From contig OX335649.1 of assembly GCA_946894095.1 (NCBI GenBank), positions 17,998,001 to 18,062,000 of the forward strand: DNA of 64,000 bases, given 5' to 3'. Positions within the stretch are counted from its first letter, which is position 1. Every line of letters begins with the position of its first letter. This stretch comes from Incurvaria masculella (lineage: Eukaryota; Arthropoda; Insecta; Lepidoptera; Incurvariidae). The notes beneath the pieces were generated by a model. That model was not told the DNA's origin, ran no database searches, and saw only the letters and a program-made list of their open reading frames with translations. Both the position numbers and the translations under genes were made by a program. Positions 1 to 13,900 of this stretch are shown one piece after another.

Positions 1-1458
1 ATACTTAAAGCACTTGCAGGAAGTTCTTGGGGTATACACCCAGTTCACTTGAGACGTCTATACATAAGTTTAATACGCAGCCGATTGGATTATGGGTGCT
101 TTCTCTATGGAAATAGTTGTCAATCTAATCTCAACAAACTTAGTGTGCTACAAAATAGAGCTTTGAGAATAATTGGAGGGTACAGCAGGACCACACCTAT
201 ACGCGTGATGGAAAGTGATTTATGTATACAACCCCTACAAATAAGAACTTACTATTTAGCTAGCAAGTATGTACTAAAAGCAATGTCACATGAAAACAAC
301 CCCATCATTTTGGTGATACAGAAACTCGCAGAAACTAGTGACAACAACTATTGGCATAACCATAGTATTCCGATTTTAGCTATTATTTACAAAAGATATA
401 AGCATTGTAAAATTGAAAATAGTGAGGTGCTACCCATGTTTTCATTGTGTACCTGGATAGCAAATATACCGATCGCACCCAATGTAAGCCTCACCATCCC
501 GTCCAAAAATAAAGGAAAAAGGTGCTACAATACTGAAGAACTCCGGACAGCGTCAGAGAAAATGTTGAAAACCAATTACAAATCACATTACCAATTATAC
601 ACTGATGGATCTATTGATAGTAATGGTATCGGTGCAGCCTTCTGGGATCCGCAAGTCCGTTGTGGGATGGAATTCAAAATTGAGGCACGCATCCCAATCA
701 TGGCAGCCGAACTCGTAGCAATACTCGAAGCACTCTCGTACAGCTCTAGTGTAATATCAAAAGAAATAATCATTTTAACAGATTCTAAAAGCGCTCTTCA
801 ACACCTAGTGAATTGCACGGGAGGGTCACGGGGAAGACCCATCGCATATAAAATCTTAAATCTTTTTTTACATTTACAGTCTATGGGCAAGGAAGTGAGT
901 TTGCAATGGATTCCATCTCACATTGGTATAGAAGGCAACGAGCGGGCCGACAAGTTAGCGAAAAGTGCAGTGAATTGTGACAATACTTGGACATGTAAGC
1001 CTTTCTTTAGTGATCTTTTGACGGATGCTAAGGAATTCTGTAGCACTCAATGGAAAGAGCACTTCGACAGGAGATCGGTAGAGAAGGGCATTTGGTACAA
1101 GACTCTCCAAAATGAGCCGCTACGAAGACCATGGTTCGAAAGCTCAGGTCTCTCCCGCACTGACATTGTAATTGCTTTGAGACTCCGATCAGGACACACT
1201 CCACTAAATAAAAGTGCCTATTTGATGCGAAAAGTGGATTCACCTAATTGTAATGTATGTAATAAGACTGAAGACCAATTTCACATTTTGATGGAGTGTG
1301 TGCAGAACGAACCACTGAGGCGAAAATTAATGGACAAATTGAAGTTAGATGCATACAACTATTTTTTCGGAATTCATTATGCATTATCGCAACCACTATC
1401 TAAAAATTGTAAAACATTAATACATTTTTTTAAGGCCTCTTTAGCTTTAAGAGGTTAG
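1..1458 (+). CDS. Non-LTR retrotransposon ORF2, C-terminal part (RT end plus RNase H)
   Basis: The frame is open from the first base of the window to a TAG at 1456-1458, so the 5' part lies outside. The first ~100 residues match the end of a LINE reverse transcriptase (the RSRLDYG motif followed by LQNRALRIIGG). An RNase H domain follows at about residues 198-320, with acidic residues in YTDGS, AAELVAI, LTDSKSA and NERADKLA and the WIPSHIG strand. A C-terminal CCHC knuckle (CNVC...HILMEC) lies near residue 420. An RNase H after the RT points to the I/LOA/R1-like group of LINEs. There are no internal stops, so the copy is fairly young. It lies sense-plus, opposite to the host gene that extends past this end of the window. 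Confidence 0.9.
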   Translation: MLKALAGSSWGIHPVHLRRLYISLIRSRLDYGCFLYGNSCQSNLNKLSVLQNRALRIIGGYSRTTPIRVMESDLCIQPLQIRTYYLASKYVLKAMSHENNPIILVIQKLAETSDNNYWHNHSIPILAIIYKRYKHCKIENSEVLPMFSLCTWIANIPIAPNVSLTIPSKNKGKRCYNTEELRTASEKMLKTNYKSHYQLYTDGSIDSNGIGAAFWDPQVRCGMEFKIEARIPIMAAELVAILEALSYSSSVISKEIIILTDSKSALQHLVNCTGGSRGRPIAYKILNLFLHLQSMGKEVSLQWIPSHIGIEGNERADKLAKSAVNCDNTWTCKPFFSDLLTDAKEFCSTQWKEHFDRRSVEKGIWYKTLQNEPLRRPWFESSGLSRTDIVIALRLRSGHTPLNKSAYLMRKVDSPNCNVCNKTEDQFHILMECVQNEPLRRKLMDKLKLDAYNYFFGIHYALSQPLSKNCKTLIHFFKASLALRG

Positions 1459-1556
1459 AGAGACCTTAAAACTGTGTACAATAGTTACTATGGGACTGGC
1501 ATAACCGCAATGCGGCTAAAGTCCTATCAACACTTTGAATAAAAAAAAAAAAAAAA
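1..1556 (+). mobile_element. 3' end of RNase H-bearing LINE with poly(A)
   Basis: The ORF2 end, about 80 bp of 3' UTR and a run of about 15 A at 1539-1553. The 5' end is outside the window, so the target duplication cannot be checked. Confidence 0.8.
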
Positions 1557-1699
1557 TCACTAAATCATGGTTACTGTGCCGCTATACAAACGAGTCTCGT
1601 TCGCCACTCGTAGCATTCCTTGGTCGATATTTTGACCTAACCCTGAAGGCCACTAACGCCCTTCACACCCGCCGTAGCCGTGCCATCCACGGCGCGTAC

Positions 1700-1900
1700 C
1701 TGCCACGCGAGCCCGCACGCGCCGAGCCTGTCGTCGGCGGCGCGCTGCCGCCGCTCGAGCTCGGCGCGCGCCGCCTCGAAGTAGTGTTCAGAGAGCAGGC
1801 CATTGAGCGCGCTCGCGTCCGCCTTGTCGCGCAGCGTGTCCGCCACCTCCTCGCGGTCCGCCTTCGCCTCCTTCACCACCTCGAACTGCTCCAGCAGCGC
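1700..1900 (-). CDS. DUF4795 gene exon 12 (KADR region)
   Basis: Acceptor GGTCGCAG|GCG, 67 codons, donor CGTGGCAG|GTACGC, phase 0. It encodes FEVVKEAKADREEVADTLR and DKADASALNGLLSEHYF, then a helix ending in GLAWQ. The KADR/KAD spacing and terminal Trp match the central DUF4795 pattern. Exons for the C-terminal part are expected left of the window. Confidence 0.75.
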
Positions 1901-4900
1901 CTGCGACCCGAGGTACAGGGGCGCCGTTCCGGTTCATTACTTATTCGCTGTGAGGGGGAAGTTCACAACTAACAAAACAATTCATTAAAAACTGCAGTAA
2001 ACACTACTAACGAACCCACTCCTTCTCTCCTTCTTAAACATTTTAATTACTTACCCTTGGATTTTTATTAAGATAATTTTGTATTCGTATTAATGAAAAA
2101 TTGTTAGGTGGTTTGTGACTCAAAGTGGATGGCGCCACGATCATTCGTCGCTATTCCTGCTATTACTCCCCAAAAAAGGTAGATGCAAAAAATGTGGGAA
2201 ATGATTGTGAGAATGTGTGCAAAAAATATCATTTACAATCAAGTTGCAACTATTTTCATTTAGACGTTTAATTCAGACGTAGAATTACTGACGGTGTGCG
2301 ACGAGGCTTTGTCGTGGTGAAGGAGGATCATACTGAGAGGTCGTTTCTACGGAACTTTTTCCAAGACAAGTGGCAAACAATTATTAGTGTACCACTCTGC
2401 AGTAACTGTTTTTCGATCCTCTAAAACAATTGTTGTGTAATGACCTGTACTTCCGAAGAACGAGGCCACTTTTTTCCAAACCATTTCACGGCACAACCGA
2501 CATGACGGAGTTTTTGGGCCTCTGTCCGGGCACAACCTTCCTGACCGCTAAATTTTCATGGAGGATTTTGTGCACTTGACTCATACCGATGCCTTACCTT
2601 GTCCGAATACTCTTTTGTCACTATCTATCATACGCCGCACAACACTGATGTTATGTTCAGTCCAAGAAGGCCGTCCCTCACGCAGGTCATCTGTGAGATT
2701 AGTGCGACCACGTTCAAACTCATTGGGCTTCATCGTGAAAGGCCAACCGAAATTTAAACTTATTTTCTTATTACATCGTTTGCAAGTGGCCAGTTCTAAG
2801 AATTTTCAGTGTCGCCCTCTTACCATTTTAACAGTATTTTATTTTTAAAACGTGTGTTAAAATAATTACGTGAAGATCATTGCTGAGGGTGTGATTGAGC
2901 CCCTCGAGGGCCTGCTGCGCCGCCGCCGCGCTCTCCGCCTCCGACGCGAGGGTCCCCACGCGCGCGTTCAGCTCCGCCAGCGCTGCCAACATCACGCGTG
3001 CTGTCCTAGTGGTCCTCATCAATCACCAACGCCTTGGTGGCTAAACCTATGGCCTGGCCTCAAACTGTTTTCTTCTATGTTACGGTTACAATTGCCATTC
3101 ATCCTGCCACGTCATCAGAATTTGAGTCCTGATCGTCCCCTTGACCCACGAAGTGCGCGGGCGAGCGTGTTTAAAAGGTTACAGAGACAGCGATTCTTAA
3201 TCCAAGCAATACCTTCACATACGTATACAAAAATACAACTACAGAGAAAACATACATCAAAACAACAATACTACACAAAGGCGGACTTGTCACTAAGGGC
3301 TGATTTTTCAATAGTCAGATAAACAGCCAGATAACTATTCGACAGATTTATTTACGCTTCTGCTTATCCATCCGATATAGTAAGTCCATATGTTTATTAG
3401 AAAAATTATAGTAAGATAATTGTGATTGAAAATATAATTCTCCGGCTAAGCCTATCCGTCTTTTGACCAATGTGAATTTGTACCAGTAATCAGTCCGATA
3501 AGTACTATTTGAGGATTGAAAAATCGGCCCTAAGAGTGATTTCTTCCAGTAAACCCTTGGGGTTTGACTTTTTTGAATTTGTAAAGAAAAAAAAATGCTC
3601 CATATGCATATAACATAATGTATACATATAATTAAATATACTAATATATATATGATACAATACACTAAAACATATTATTATATCCACAAACCAGGATAAA
3701 AGAAACCTAATGTAATGTGTAGAATGTAAACAAGCTCGAGGAGAAGGCGAGCGACAGTTACCGGCGCTGTCGACGCCGCCGCCGCCGCCCGTCTCCATCG
3801 CCTGCTTCAGCCCCGCCTCCAGGTCGCACTGCAGCTCGTTAACCAGTTCCTGCAGACTCATTATCTGCGGAACGAGAGCGCCGCCTGTCCAACGCAATGC
3901 TCTCGTGCCAACAACGCACGCCAAGACGTTGCGTGGAGGATGCGTCGAAAACGCCTGTTATCGGCCAAGCACAGCTGAGAGCAGGGTCGACCGAGGCAGT
4001 CGCTTTTTTGGCGCCACGGGCAAGCCGAACGTTGCCGTTCGGACCAGTTAGTTGCTTCTTAGCTAGCTAACTGCCCAGATACTTGATATCACCTGAGGTT
4101 GTTCAGCAGATCATCAGCTTATAACAGATACGGAGGGAACATACACTTAGTTTGGTTTTCACCAAGTACTGATTTATCTTTTTAAAGGGTCTTTGTTACT
4201 AAAGAGTTGATTTCCTTGTACTGGTATTGATTGCAAGATGCTAAAAAGGCCCTTTAGTCGAAGCTTATGTGCCGATTAAGCTTATCAGCACATGGTGAAG
4301 TGAATCTTTGTATCGCAGACTTTTATATGCGACTGCATGGATTTCAATCGGCAGCGAGTATAATTCGCTTTCTCGTCTCTCCTCTAGCCAAGGTATGAGC
4401 CTATGCATGCACCTTTCGATTTACTTAACCGGCCAGCCTACCTGAGAGGACATTGCGGCGTCCAAGCCGCTGATATCGTTAGTGTAGTCTCGCAACTGCT
4501 TCTCAAATACAGGGATTTGCTTCTGTATCTCTTCCAGCTCATTCACTCTGCTTTCTGTCAAATAGCAATACGTACATGTAAATATGTTTTGTCTGAGCAA
4601 AGATATTTCCAGGCAAAAACTGTGTGTCAGATCCGACTAAGGGTGATTAGAATATGTTTACAGGTAATGGCAAATAACCAGAGCCCTAGCAGTGCGCCTC
4701 CTCTCTGTGCAGCTCATCCCACTCCCAAAAAGACTACTGTGCCAGTGTCACATGGGCGCTGGGTTATAGTTGGATGCCGGAACCTGCATCGGAATTGTCA
4801 ATTTGTACCACACAGAGGGCAGAAGTCAGTCATGTACACCAATCGGTAGGTACGATAGATGCTAAGGTAAACATAATAACCGAGTATAAACAATTTCTGC

Positions 4901-7900
4901 GTGACTTGGTCGGCAGGCGACTTTAACTTCGACTCCAACGACGCAATGTGCTTCAAAATGTCTGCCTCCAGCGCCGATGTAGCGTTGCTGAAACATTAAA
5001 ACTGAATTTCTGTGATCTGTAGGAAAATTCATGGGTATAGTTGGGAATTTGTCAGATCTACAGTATGAAAGCAGTAACTGGCATTACTTATCTAAATGTT
5101 CGAAATCTCCTCAAGAAATAGGTAAGTTAATATTATTTTAATTTTCTCATCTTACTCTTTAGCTCGGCCGCCGTCACTCGCTTGGCCACGCCAGCATAAA
5201 CGCATGCCATACGTATAATTAAGAGAGTCTATAGGGTGAAAGAAAAACCCAACTGGCGAACTCTACCGCGACAGATGGCGGAGCGGCCTGCACAGCGTGG
5301 CGTCGACTTTTTCCATTTCTCGGCAGTCACAGATGTAAGAAACAAGTATGTAAATGTTTTGTTTCCAAACGTATTTGGTTCGTAATTGCATACTTGCGTA
5401 CTAAGACATACTTGCGCAAGTATGTAGCTGCCAGTTTTGCACTGTTCTGTATTCAAGCACATGTGTGTGATTGTCAGCATAATGGAAATATTTATATAGT
5501 GTGTTATAAAAATGCACAAATCTCTGGGATTGAATTGTGCCTGCAGTAAGAAATTTCACAAGAATGTGGCTGCCGATATGTTAGAAGAGTTTGTGCTAGT
5601 GTGTGCCTGCCAGCACATTGGAAGTATTTCCACAGCACAGGCGTGTGACAGCGACAAGGGGCACCCGACCTGATCGCTAGCTGCATGTCCAGCTCCTGCA
5701 CGTAGCCGTCAAGGTCGCCCCAGCTCACCCCGAGCGCGCTGGCGGTGCGCGCGCCCACCTTGCTGCCCCGCAACCGCTTCTCAACCTCCGGCGAGTTCGA
5801 CCGCTTCTGCCCTGCTTCTGATCAGCGACAATCTTTCATTCAATAAAATAATACCAATCCGGACGGTTTTTACCCTCTGTAACCTGTAGTTTTACACGGC
5901 TTCCGAAACATGAACTGACAAATCCGATTGCAGTGCAGATAGAAAATAAAGAATATGCACTTTCATTACGACCAAGACAACAATACAAACAGCCGGAGAT
6001 GAATTAACATAAATACAGACTACCCACATGCCCTCTCAAAACATACACACCCCGATATCTGAACCAAATGTCAGTTCATAACATCAGATTGGGGCCATCA
6101 TGTCTAGACTGGACGAATCTCCCGAAGTGCACTGACCAGTGGCAGAGCGCGGAGTGGTTGGCGTGTGGCCGGCGGAGGAGGCGCTCTGGCGCGAGGCGTC
6201 GGCCGCCACGCGCGTCACGAGCACCGCGAGCCGCTCGATGCCGCGCTCCGCCGCCTCTACGCGCGACTCGATGCGAAGCGCAGCCATCTTTGTTACATAA
6301 TTTATTCATTGCAAATATGGCACACAAGCCACAGGCAGCACAAATGACAATTCAATGTAATTGCTACTCACAGTATTTGCCGAAAGAAACAGTTTACTTT
6401 TCCAAACTATGCTTTTGCATTTAAAAATTTTCGCCAAGCGCACCACATGGTAACTGGGTACCGTGCCAGAACCTTTCTTATAAAGCAAATTTTAGATTAA
6501 TGGAAAATATGAACGTTTTCGTTCATTTAACGCGATGGTACCAACCCGGGCGGAATCAACCCTGGTAGGGTAAGTACCTAGTAAGTAAGGAGGATCTACT
6601 GTTGGATCTGAACAACACGGTCAGCCTTAAGAGTCAAACGGTCACCCATTGAGGAACCAACACAACCAACCCAACGAAACCAACCAGCGCCCAGTATCGC
6701 GCCGAATACTATTAGTTAACTAATACTATTAGTAACCTAACCTAACCTTACCTAACCTAACCTAACCTAAAAGCTATGTATTCCCTGAACACTGACCAAA
6801 GACTTCGTGGACATTCTCTAAAACTCAATCATAATAGCTTCAATTCCAACCCGAGGAAACACTTTCTGTCAAACCGCGTTGTGGAAGACTGGAACAAGCT
6901 GCCGGAGGAAGTCATAAGTGCTAGCTCAGTGAACAGTTTCAAAAACAATTTGGACAATCATGTAAAAAATATAAAAAAACCATTCGTATTATGAACACTT
7001 AAAATAAAAATAAAATAATAAAATAAAAACAATGTGCACTCAATCAGTGAAGTACACGCAACGAGTCGTATTCACTACGTATAATATTCACAACGTATAA
7101 TCTTATTTTTTTCCAAAAAATTAAAACCATGCATAACGTATAATAGTCACAACGTATAATGTTATACGTTGTGCATAAGTTTAAAAATAATATAAACTCT
7201 TTGCATCATGCAGAACGTATAATAGTCACAACGTATAATATTCCTAACATGAATTCACAAAAAAAGAAAACCATGCAGAACGTATAATATGCCAAGAAGC
7301 ACTGCATAAAACGCCCTAACAACGATACATTTAAGGCTGAAATTGCTACGAATAGATATCTGTTGAAGAGTAACAATTTGCTACAACGCTAATTGAGACG
7401 GTCGAAAAGTCGCGTGCGAGTATAATCTTTAATCTTATATCGATAAGGGCGCTTATCGTATGAAATATTTTTGGATTATATGATATGCATGGTTTTCTTT
7501 TTTTGTTAAATAAAGGTCAAAACATTATACGTTGTGACTATTATACGTTATGCATGGAGAAATAAGTAATTAATTTTTTTGGACTTCTTCATGCACTACG
7601 TATAAGATTATACGATCTGCCGATTATACGTTGTGCATGGATTTAAAATTTTGTTAAAATATGACATTATACGATCTGCATATTATACGTTATGCCGTTC
7701 CCCCCACGCAACAGCTTGCAGCTGCTAGTGTATATAATAATAATAATAATATAATGTGAAGATACCGCGTCGGGCAGCGAGAGGGCACCACTGCGGATGT
7801 CTCTCAGCACGCTTTCGTTGGGAAGCGCGAGCGACGAGCGCAGGCCGCCCTCGAGCGCGTTGAGCCTCGAGTCCAGCACGCCGAGCTCCCGACGCGTCAC

Positions 7901-10900
7901 CACCGAGACGCGCCCGCGCGACCCACCACCTGCGCGCGCACACACACTTCAGGTACCGCGTCGGGCACTGAGCAGGAAATTGAGCATCAATCAACGATGG
8001 TCGAAGCGGCAATGAAAATTGTCCATTTTTTCCATCCAGTTTAATGTAGCCGAGCAATAAATGTTCTGGCATGGCCCTAGTTCCCATGTGGTGTGTTAGG
8101 CTAATATCTGACGGTCAGTTAGGTATTAGCCATCCATGTCCAGTTATATAAAAAAAAAGTATTATTTTATGAAGTAACTGTGTAGGTACTAACGTTTTCT
8201 AACTTCAGCCGATGAGCCCCTTTCGACTGAAACGATATTTTCATATGGTACAATAGCCCCACAGTCGGTACTAAGCGTTAAATACATTATTATTGTTTTA
8301 TTACGATAGCAAAACAGGTGTATCTATTGGAATAAAAAATATATAATAAAAGTCTGTCAGTAATTGTATATTTCCAACATGTGTACATACATTTACACGG
8401 GGGTTTATAGTATTACTTAAACTATTATCTATTATTATAAAACAACTAGAGCTATAGAGGGGTGGCTCTCCTCAGAGCAGCTCAATCCGCACCCCCGATG
8501 CGAACTAAAAATCCACTTTTGTGCAGGCGTACATGGGCCTTAGCGAGATGTATTCATTCTATGATTTTAAAAGCTACCAGAACCCATATTAGATTTGGGT
8601 ATCCCTCACAAAAACTTCTTAGCTGAGCTTAGACTGGGCTGATGCACCCTCTTGTCAAGGCAAAAGGAAAGGTCTCAAATACGCAACATCAAAAATAACA
8701 AAGAGTGGCTCGTAGCTTAGTAGTCGTGGGACGAGAAATGAGAAATGGGTTCGTATAACTGTTACTAGTGTAAAAACGAAGTATTCATTTTACGCCGAGC
8801 AGTATGGCCGCTACAAATTTCTTGTAGCGCACTGAATCGCGCACGCGGCGCGCCAACGAAAGCCCGTAGGATACGAGCCGTCTAGACGCAACGACCCGCC
8901 AGCCGCGACTGTCTCGCTCGCGCAATAGCGGGCGGCAGTAGCTGTAACGTCGGTTGAGGCTTGGAGCCGCCTAGCCGGCGGCGACTCTCGTAACTGGAGT
9001 TACGAGTAATAGTTAGTAATGCTCATAATTACTTCGTTGCGGCTTGTAGCCGGCGACTCTTTACCGTCGGTTACCGCCAAAACTGTAATGCGCGCGCGCA
9101 GTGTGCACTGTAGTCGAAGAGGGGCTACATTATTATCGACCGCTGTTGTGGTTTGCTTACAGAAAAATTTCTAAATGCTAATAGGCATATAAAATAAATG
9201 ATAATTATGTTTATTTATCATTTGTGTTATATTATTTCTGGGGATTATTTTGTCGAGGATAAAAAGTTTTGTCTGACTTCTTAATTGTTTGCGATAACCA
9301 CATAGTAACGAAACCTCTTTCTTGATTTTGATTTTTGTTGAAAAATACAGGTCAATGCACTCGAGATTCAGAATTCATGTAAGATGACCGTGCTAGATGT
9401 CATTATACCCATACATGTCCAGCCAAAAAAAAAACAAAAAAAAAGGGAAGGGAAGAAGGGATTTCTTTTTGCAACAGTTTCCGCAAATGGCTATCGGCAT
9501 CAGCAATAACAGTTACAAACGTTTTCGAAGACCAGTGGAAACGCCTACGACTATAGCTTAGTGGTGGACTTGCCTTATATGCCAAAGATCTGGGTTTAAA
9601 TCCCCGTTCATGCACCACTTTGTTTCTATTTCCGAGTGAAATAATAGCATTTCGTCACTAATGCGATCTGTTCCGTGGTTCGGAATCCACCTAAATCTGT
9701 AGGTCCTCTGTCCCTACTAGGTGGTAGGGTTAAGCCCGCCCGTGTTGGTGCCATTGCATTGGATGAAAAAATGGTCGAAGCGGCAATGAAAATTTGTCCG
9801 TGTTTTGCATTCAGATCAATGTATTGTATGCAATATTGATGATTACATATTCAAATAATTTATAAATATAAAAAACTTCCTAATTTTAATGTAATAAATA
9901 TTAACATTTTTGTCTCCGATTGCATTAGTGCAACATCATAGAGTAAGCTAAACGGTAAACAAACAAACGATTTATTACCAACTAAAATTGTTTCTTTATC
10001 CAACGCAGCAGAGCGGTTTGGAGAGGGATATGATAATTCCGTGTCATCATCTGGTTTCGAGTCCAAACGCTGAAAACACACATTATTTAGCAATATCGGA
10101 TCGAATCGGTCTGCCAGGGATCTCTTCTAAACTCACATGACATGGGCGATGCGCTCGAAAATCATGGTCAAGAATAGTTATCGGCGTGGATATCACGAAA
10201 GCGTTTGACCGGGTCTGGCATAAGGCATTGCTATCCAAGCTACACTGCTACGGTCTTCCACCCGGCCTATATGACTGGATATAAACGTCCTGGTTGACAG
10301 TTAGTGCTCCAAAGTCATAACAGTGAATGCCGGCATACCGCATCCCCAGCCTATTTTCTGTTACAAAAAAAATGATTTGCTCGATCTGGGCAACATTGAT
10401 TGCTACGTAGATGATATCACTGCGCTAGCTAGGTACACCAGTCACCCGATCGCACGTTGGGCTCAAGTAGAGGACGATAGGCGGCAGCGCCTTGTTTGTC
10501 GTGTATTCCCGAAATGCATTTGTGCTAGTGCTACAACGATATCATCCAGGGAGCTAAGCCTTTGAACTCGATAGCGGTTAATTCAAAACTTTTACTTTAA
10601 AACATAAACAATCCTGACCACAACGTTGTGATATCAAAGAAAAAATGTATTCATTGCAGGTAGAGGTTTTTTTATCGCTTAAATTATGCAAACTCATTGA
10701 GGCGGGTAATAGCTGTTGTAGGCAAATCAAAAGGACACCGTTGGAAAACTTATTCGAGTCGGACTGAACTTACTAAATAATGTTGAAGTAAACTTACCCT
10801 AGATTTAGCAGGCTTCTGCAAGGAACGCGCTCGGCCCGAATCCTGCATTCGTAACATCTTTAGATTTATCACTAATTTATTTGTTGATTCTGTTGACACA

Positions 10901-13900
10901 AATATCTCATACTGTGCACACGGTAAGGAAGTTGGCGACGATGCACGTAGACAAATAACTATAAGCACACCAATTTATTTCGTATTCGTACAGAGAAAAA
11001 TTGAATTCAATCTCAATACGTGGGGCATACTGAAAATTTCCGAAAATGAAAGAAACGAAAAACCAACTATCAATCTAATCTACTTGGAAATAGAACTGTC
11101 TGAGAACATGTATGAACCATATGAAAAACCAACTATCAATCTAATCTACTTGGAAATAGAACTGTCTGAGAACATGTATGAACCATATGAAAAACCAACT
11201 ATCAATCTAATCTACTTGGAAATAGAACTGTCTGAGAACATGTATGAACCATATGAAAAACCAACTATCAATCTAATCTACTTGGAAATAGAACTGTCTG
11301 AGAACATGTATGAACCATATGAAAAACCAACTATCAATCTAATCTACTTGGAAATAGAACTGTCTGAGAACATGTATGAACCATATGAAAAACCAACTAT
11401 CAATCTAATCTACTTGGAAATAGAACTGTCTGAGAACATGTATGAACCATATGAAAAACCAACTATCAATCTAATCTACTTGGAAATAGAACTGTCTGAG
11501 AACATGTATGAACCATATGAAAATCTAATCTACTTGGAAATAGAACTGTCTGAGAACATGTATGAACCATATGAAAAACCAACTATCAATCTAATCTACT
11601 TGTGTAACGGAGCTCCCTGCTGGCCAGTATTCTGTGCCAGCCGGATGGGTAGCTCTGTTAATTTCCCACAGGAATTTACTTAAGACTAGTCCTAACCCTA
11701 CCTACCTACTCGCAGCGGTATAGGTGGGATCTAGGGAAAGGTTGTCCAGGCGGGGACCACGAGAGCCACCAATCGACCTGGACAAGAGGGAACGGTAAAC
11801 GGACGGGTACTCCAGGCGGGGACCACGAGAGCCACCAATCGACCTGGAGAGGACGGAGCGGTATACGGATGGGTACTCCAGGCGGGGACCACGAGAGCCA
11901 CCAATCGACCTGGAAAGGACGGAACGGTATGCGGGAAGGGGCTTCAGGCGGGGACCACGAGAGCCACCAAACAACCTGAAGAGGACGGAACGGTATGCGG
12001 GAAGGGACTTCAGGCGGGGACCACGAGAGCCACCAAACAACCTGAAGGGGGAGGTGCGTTCAGTGCCGGGAGCTGCACTGAACTGACTCGCTGTGTGGCG
12101 GGCGGCCTTTTATATTGGCGCGCCGGTAGTGGGGACGGCTGACTCGCTCGGCTGCCTCGCCCCGCGCCGCAGGCCGCCTCTGTGCTTGTGACGTAGGCGG
12201 TGACGCCGCGCTACGTTACACTCCCCTCCCGGCTGAGAGATTTTGTTCCCGGAGGCGGACAAAATCACAACATCATTAATTTTGTACGGGCTCTGCGATT
12301 TTTCTATTATTCCAACTTGCAACATCGTATCAGCTTCTTTATTTATGTGCTCTTGCATTTTCGGGTTCTCTGGGTAGTAATTTTGTTTTACGGCTTCATC
12401 TGTTTTTAATTTTATTCGATTTTCTATTGCAGGCTTTTTATTTTTCGTTGACACTGGTAATTTTTCTGCTAGGACATTTCTCGGACGTGGTTTTTCTTGC
12501 CACATCAAGCGGCTATTTTCCACTGTACATAAGGTTGGCTCCCTTATCGTATTAAGCGTCCACTTGAAACCAAGTCGCTCTAGCAAATCCCATCCTATTA
12601 AGACGTTTGTGCCCAATTGAGGGATCACCAAAAATTTGTGAAATAGGTGATATTTATTAATTTCTAATGCAGTTGTTATACTTTCTTCAATCTTAACCTT
12701 CGACATATCCGCAAGAATAGCATTTGTGTTTCCTTTTTCTCTCTGTGAGTTTAACGTTTTGAAATAACTCGCTACTTTGCCATTTATATATGAAACTTCT
12801 GACCCTGTGTCAATCAGGCCCTTAAATACTTTTTCACCAATTCTTAAGTCTAAATGTGGTCTTTTGTCTTCTTGGATTATGCCCTGTGTTGCGAAGAGTT
12901 GTTCGGGTCGGTAAGTCTTGTTTCGGTTTATTAACTCCGTTCGGCAGCAATCCCTAGAACGTATTCCTTGCCTACCGCAACCACTACAAAACAACATCGG
13001 TCGCTGGCGACATTCCCGTTTGCTGTGGCCCCTTTGACCGCAGTTCCAGCAGCATGTCGCTGAATCATAACTTGGATTAATAACCCCTGTGGTTTTTATA
13101 TTGCTTGTGTAGCGGGACTTGTCCTTTTGTATATACTCATAATCTTGGGCCATTTTAATCAGTTCCCCAATATTCTTGATATCTGTTTCCTTTATATAAA
13201 GCGTATACTCCGGTGATGTATTCTTGTAAATTTTGTTCAGTTGCTCGGTTTCTTTCACTAACCCTGCACGTCTTAGTGCAGTTTGTATATCCGTGAGGTA
13301 GTCCGTAAATTTTTCATTCGATCGTTGTTTTCGGGTACGTATTTCCTCGAGTATTTCTTCCTTGTAATTTAGTGGAAAGTAATAAAGTTGGAAACAATCT
13401 TCAAAATCCTTCCACTGCTTCCAATCATCCTTGTTGTTTCTATACCACAAGAGTGCATTATCTTTAAGCAGGTATGGTAATGCTTGAAGTAGCTGCTTTT
13501 TCGAAAAGCTGTACGCCTCCCGCAGCTCGGTTATTCTTTCCAGGAATTCGACCGCACTTCTGGTTCCATCGAAATTTATATTCCATTTCCGTACGGAATC
13601 GAGGATATTATTCATAATCTGCACACTTTCGCCTCCCGTTTCCGGGGTATCTACTTCTTTGGTATTGTTACCGGTATTAAGCTCGCTTTCTCTCATGAGC
13701 TGTGCCTTTAAACGCTTCCGAAGGTCCTCTACAGTCCCCTCGGAGCTTAGGCCTAATTGTTGGGTTTTCTCCATGAGCTCTTCCTTCCTCATGCTATGTA
13801 TTTCTGCCATTTTTGGCATTTTATTATTTTAGTTCGGGCGCCAATGTAACGGAGCTCCCTGCTGGCCAGTATTCTGTGCCAGCCGGATGGGTAGCTCTGT

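Noticed and set aside
5159..5223. Exon-like minus stretch (MACVYAGVAKRVTAAELK then GTAAGA donor)
   Set aside because: Good donor and coding look, but its phase does not fit between exons 7 and 8 and the acceptor is poor.
11087..11602. CRISPR-like direct repeats here and at 21358-21808
   Set aside because: Units are contiguous without spacers; eukaryotic setting.
11084..11683. 199-codon frame in the 66-bp array
   Set aside because: Unit length is a multiple of three and lacks stops, so any copy number stays open; no start, splice site or homology.
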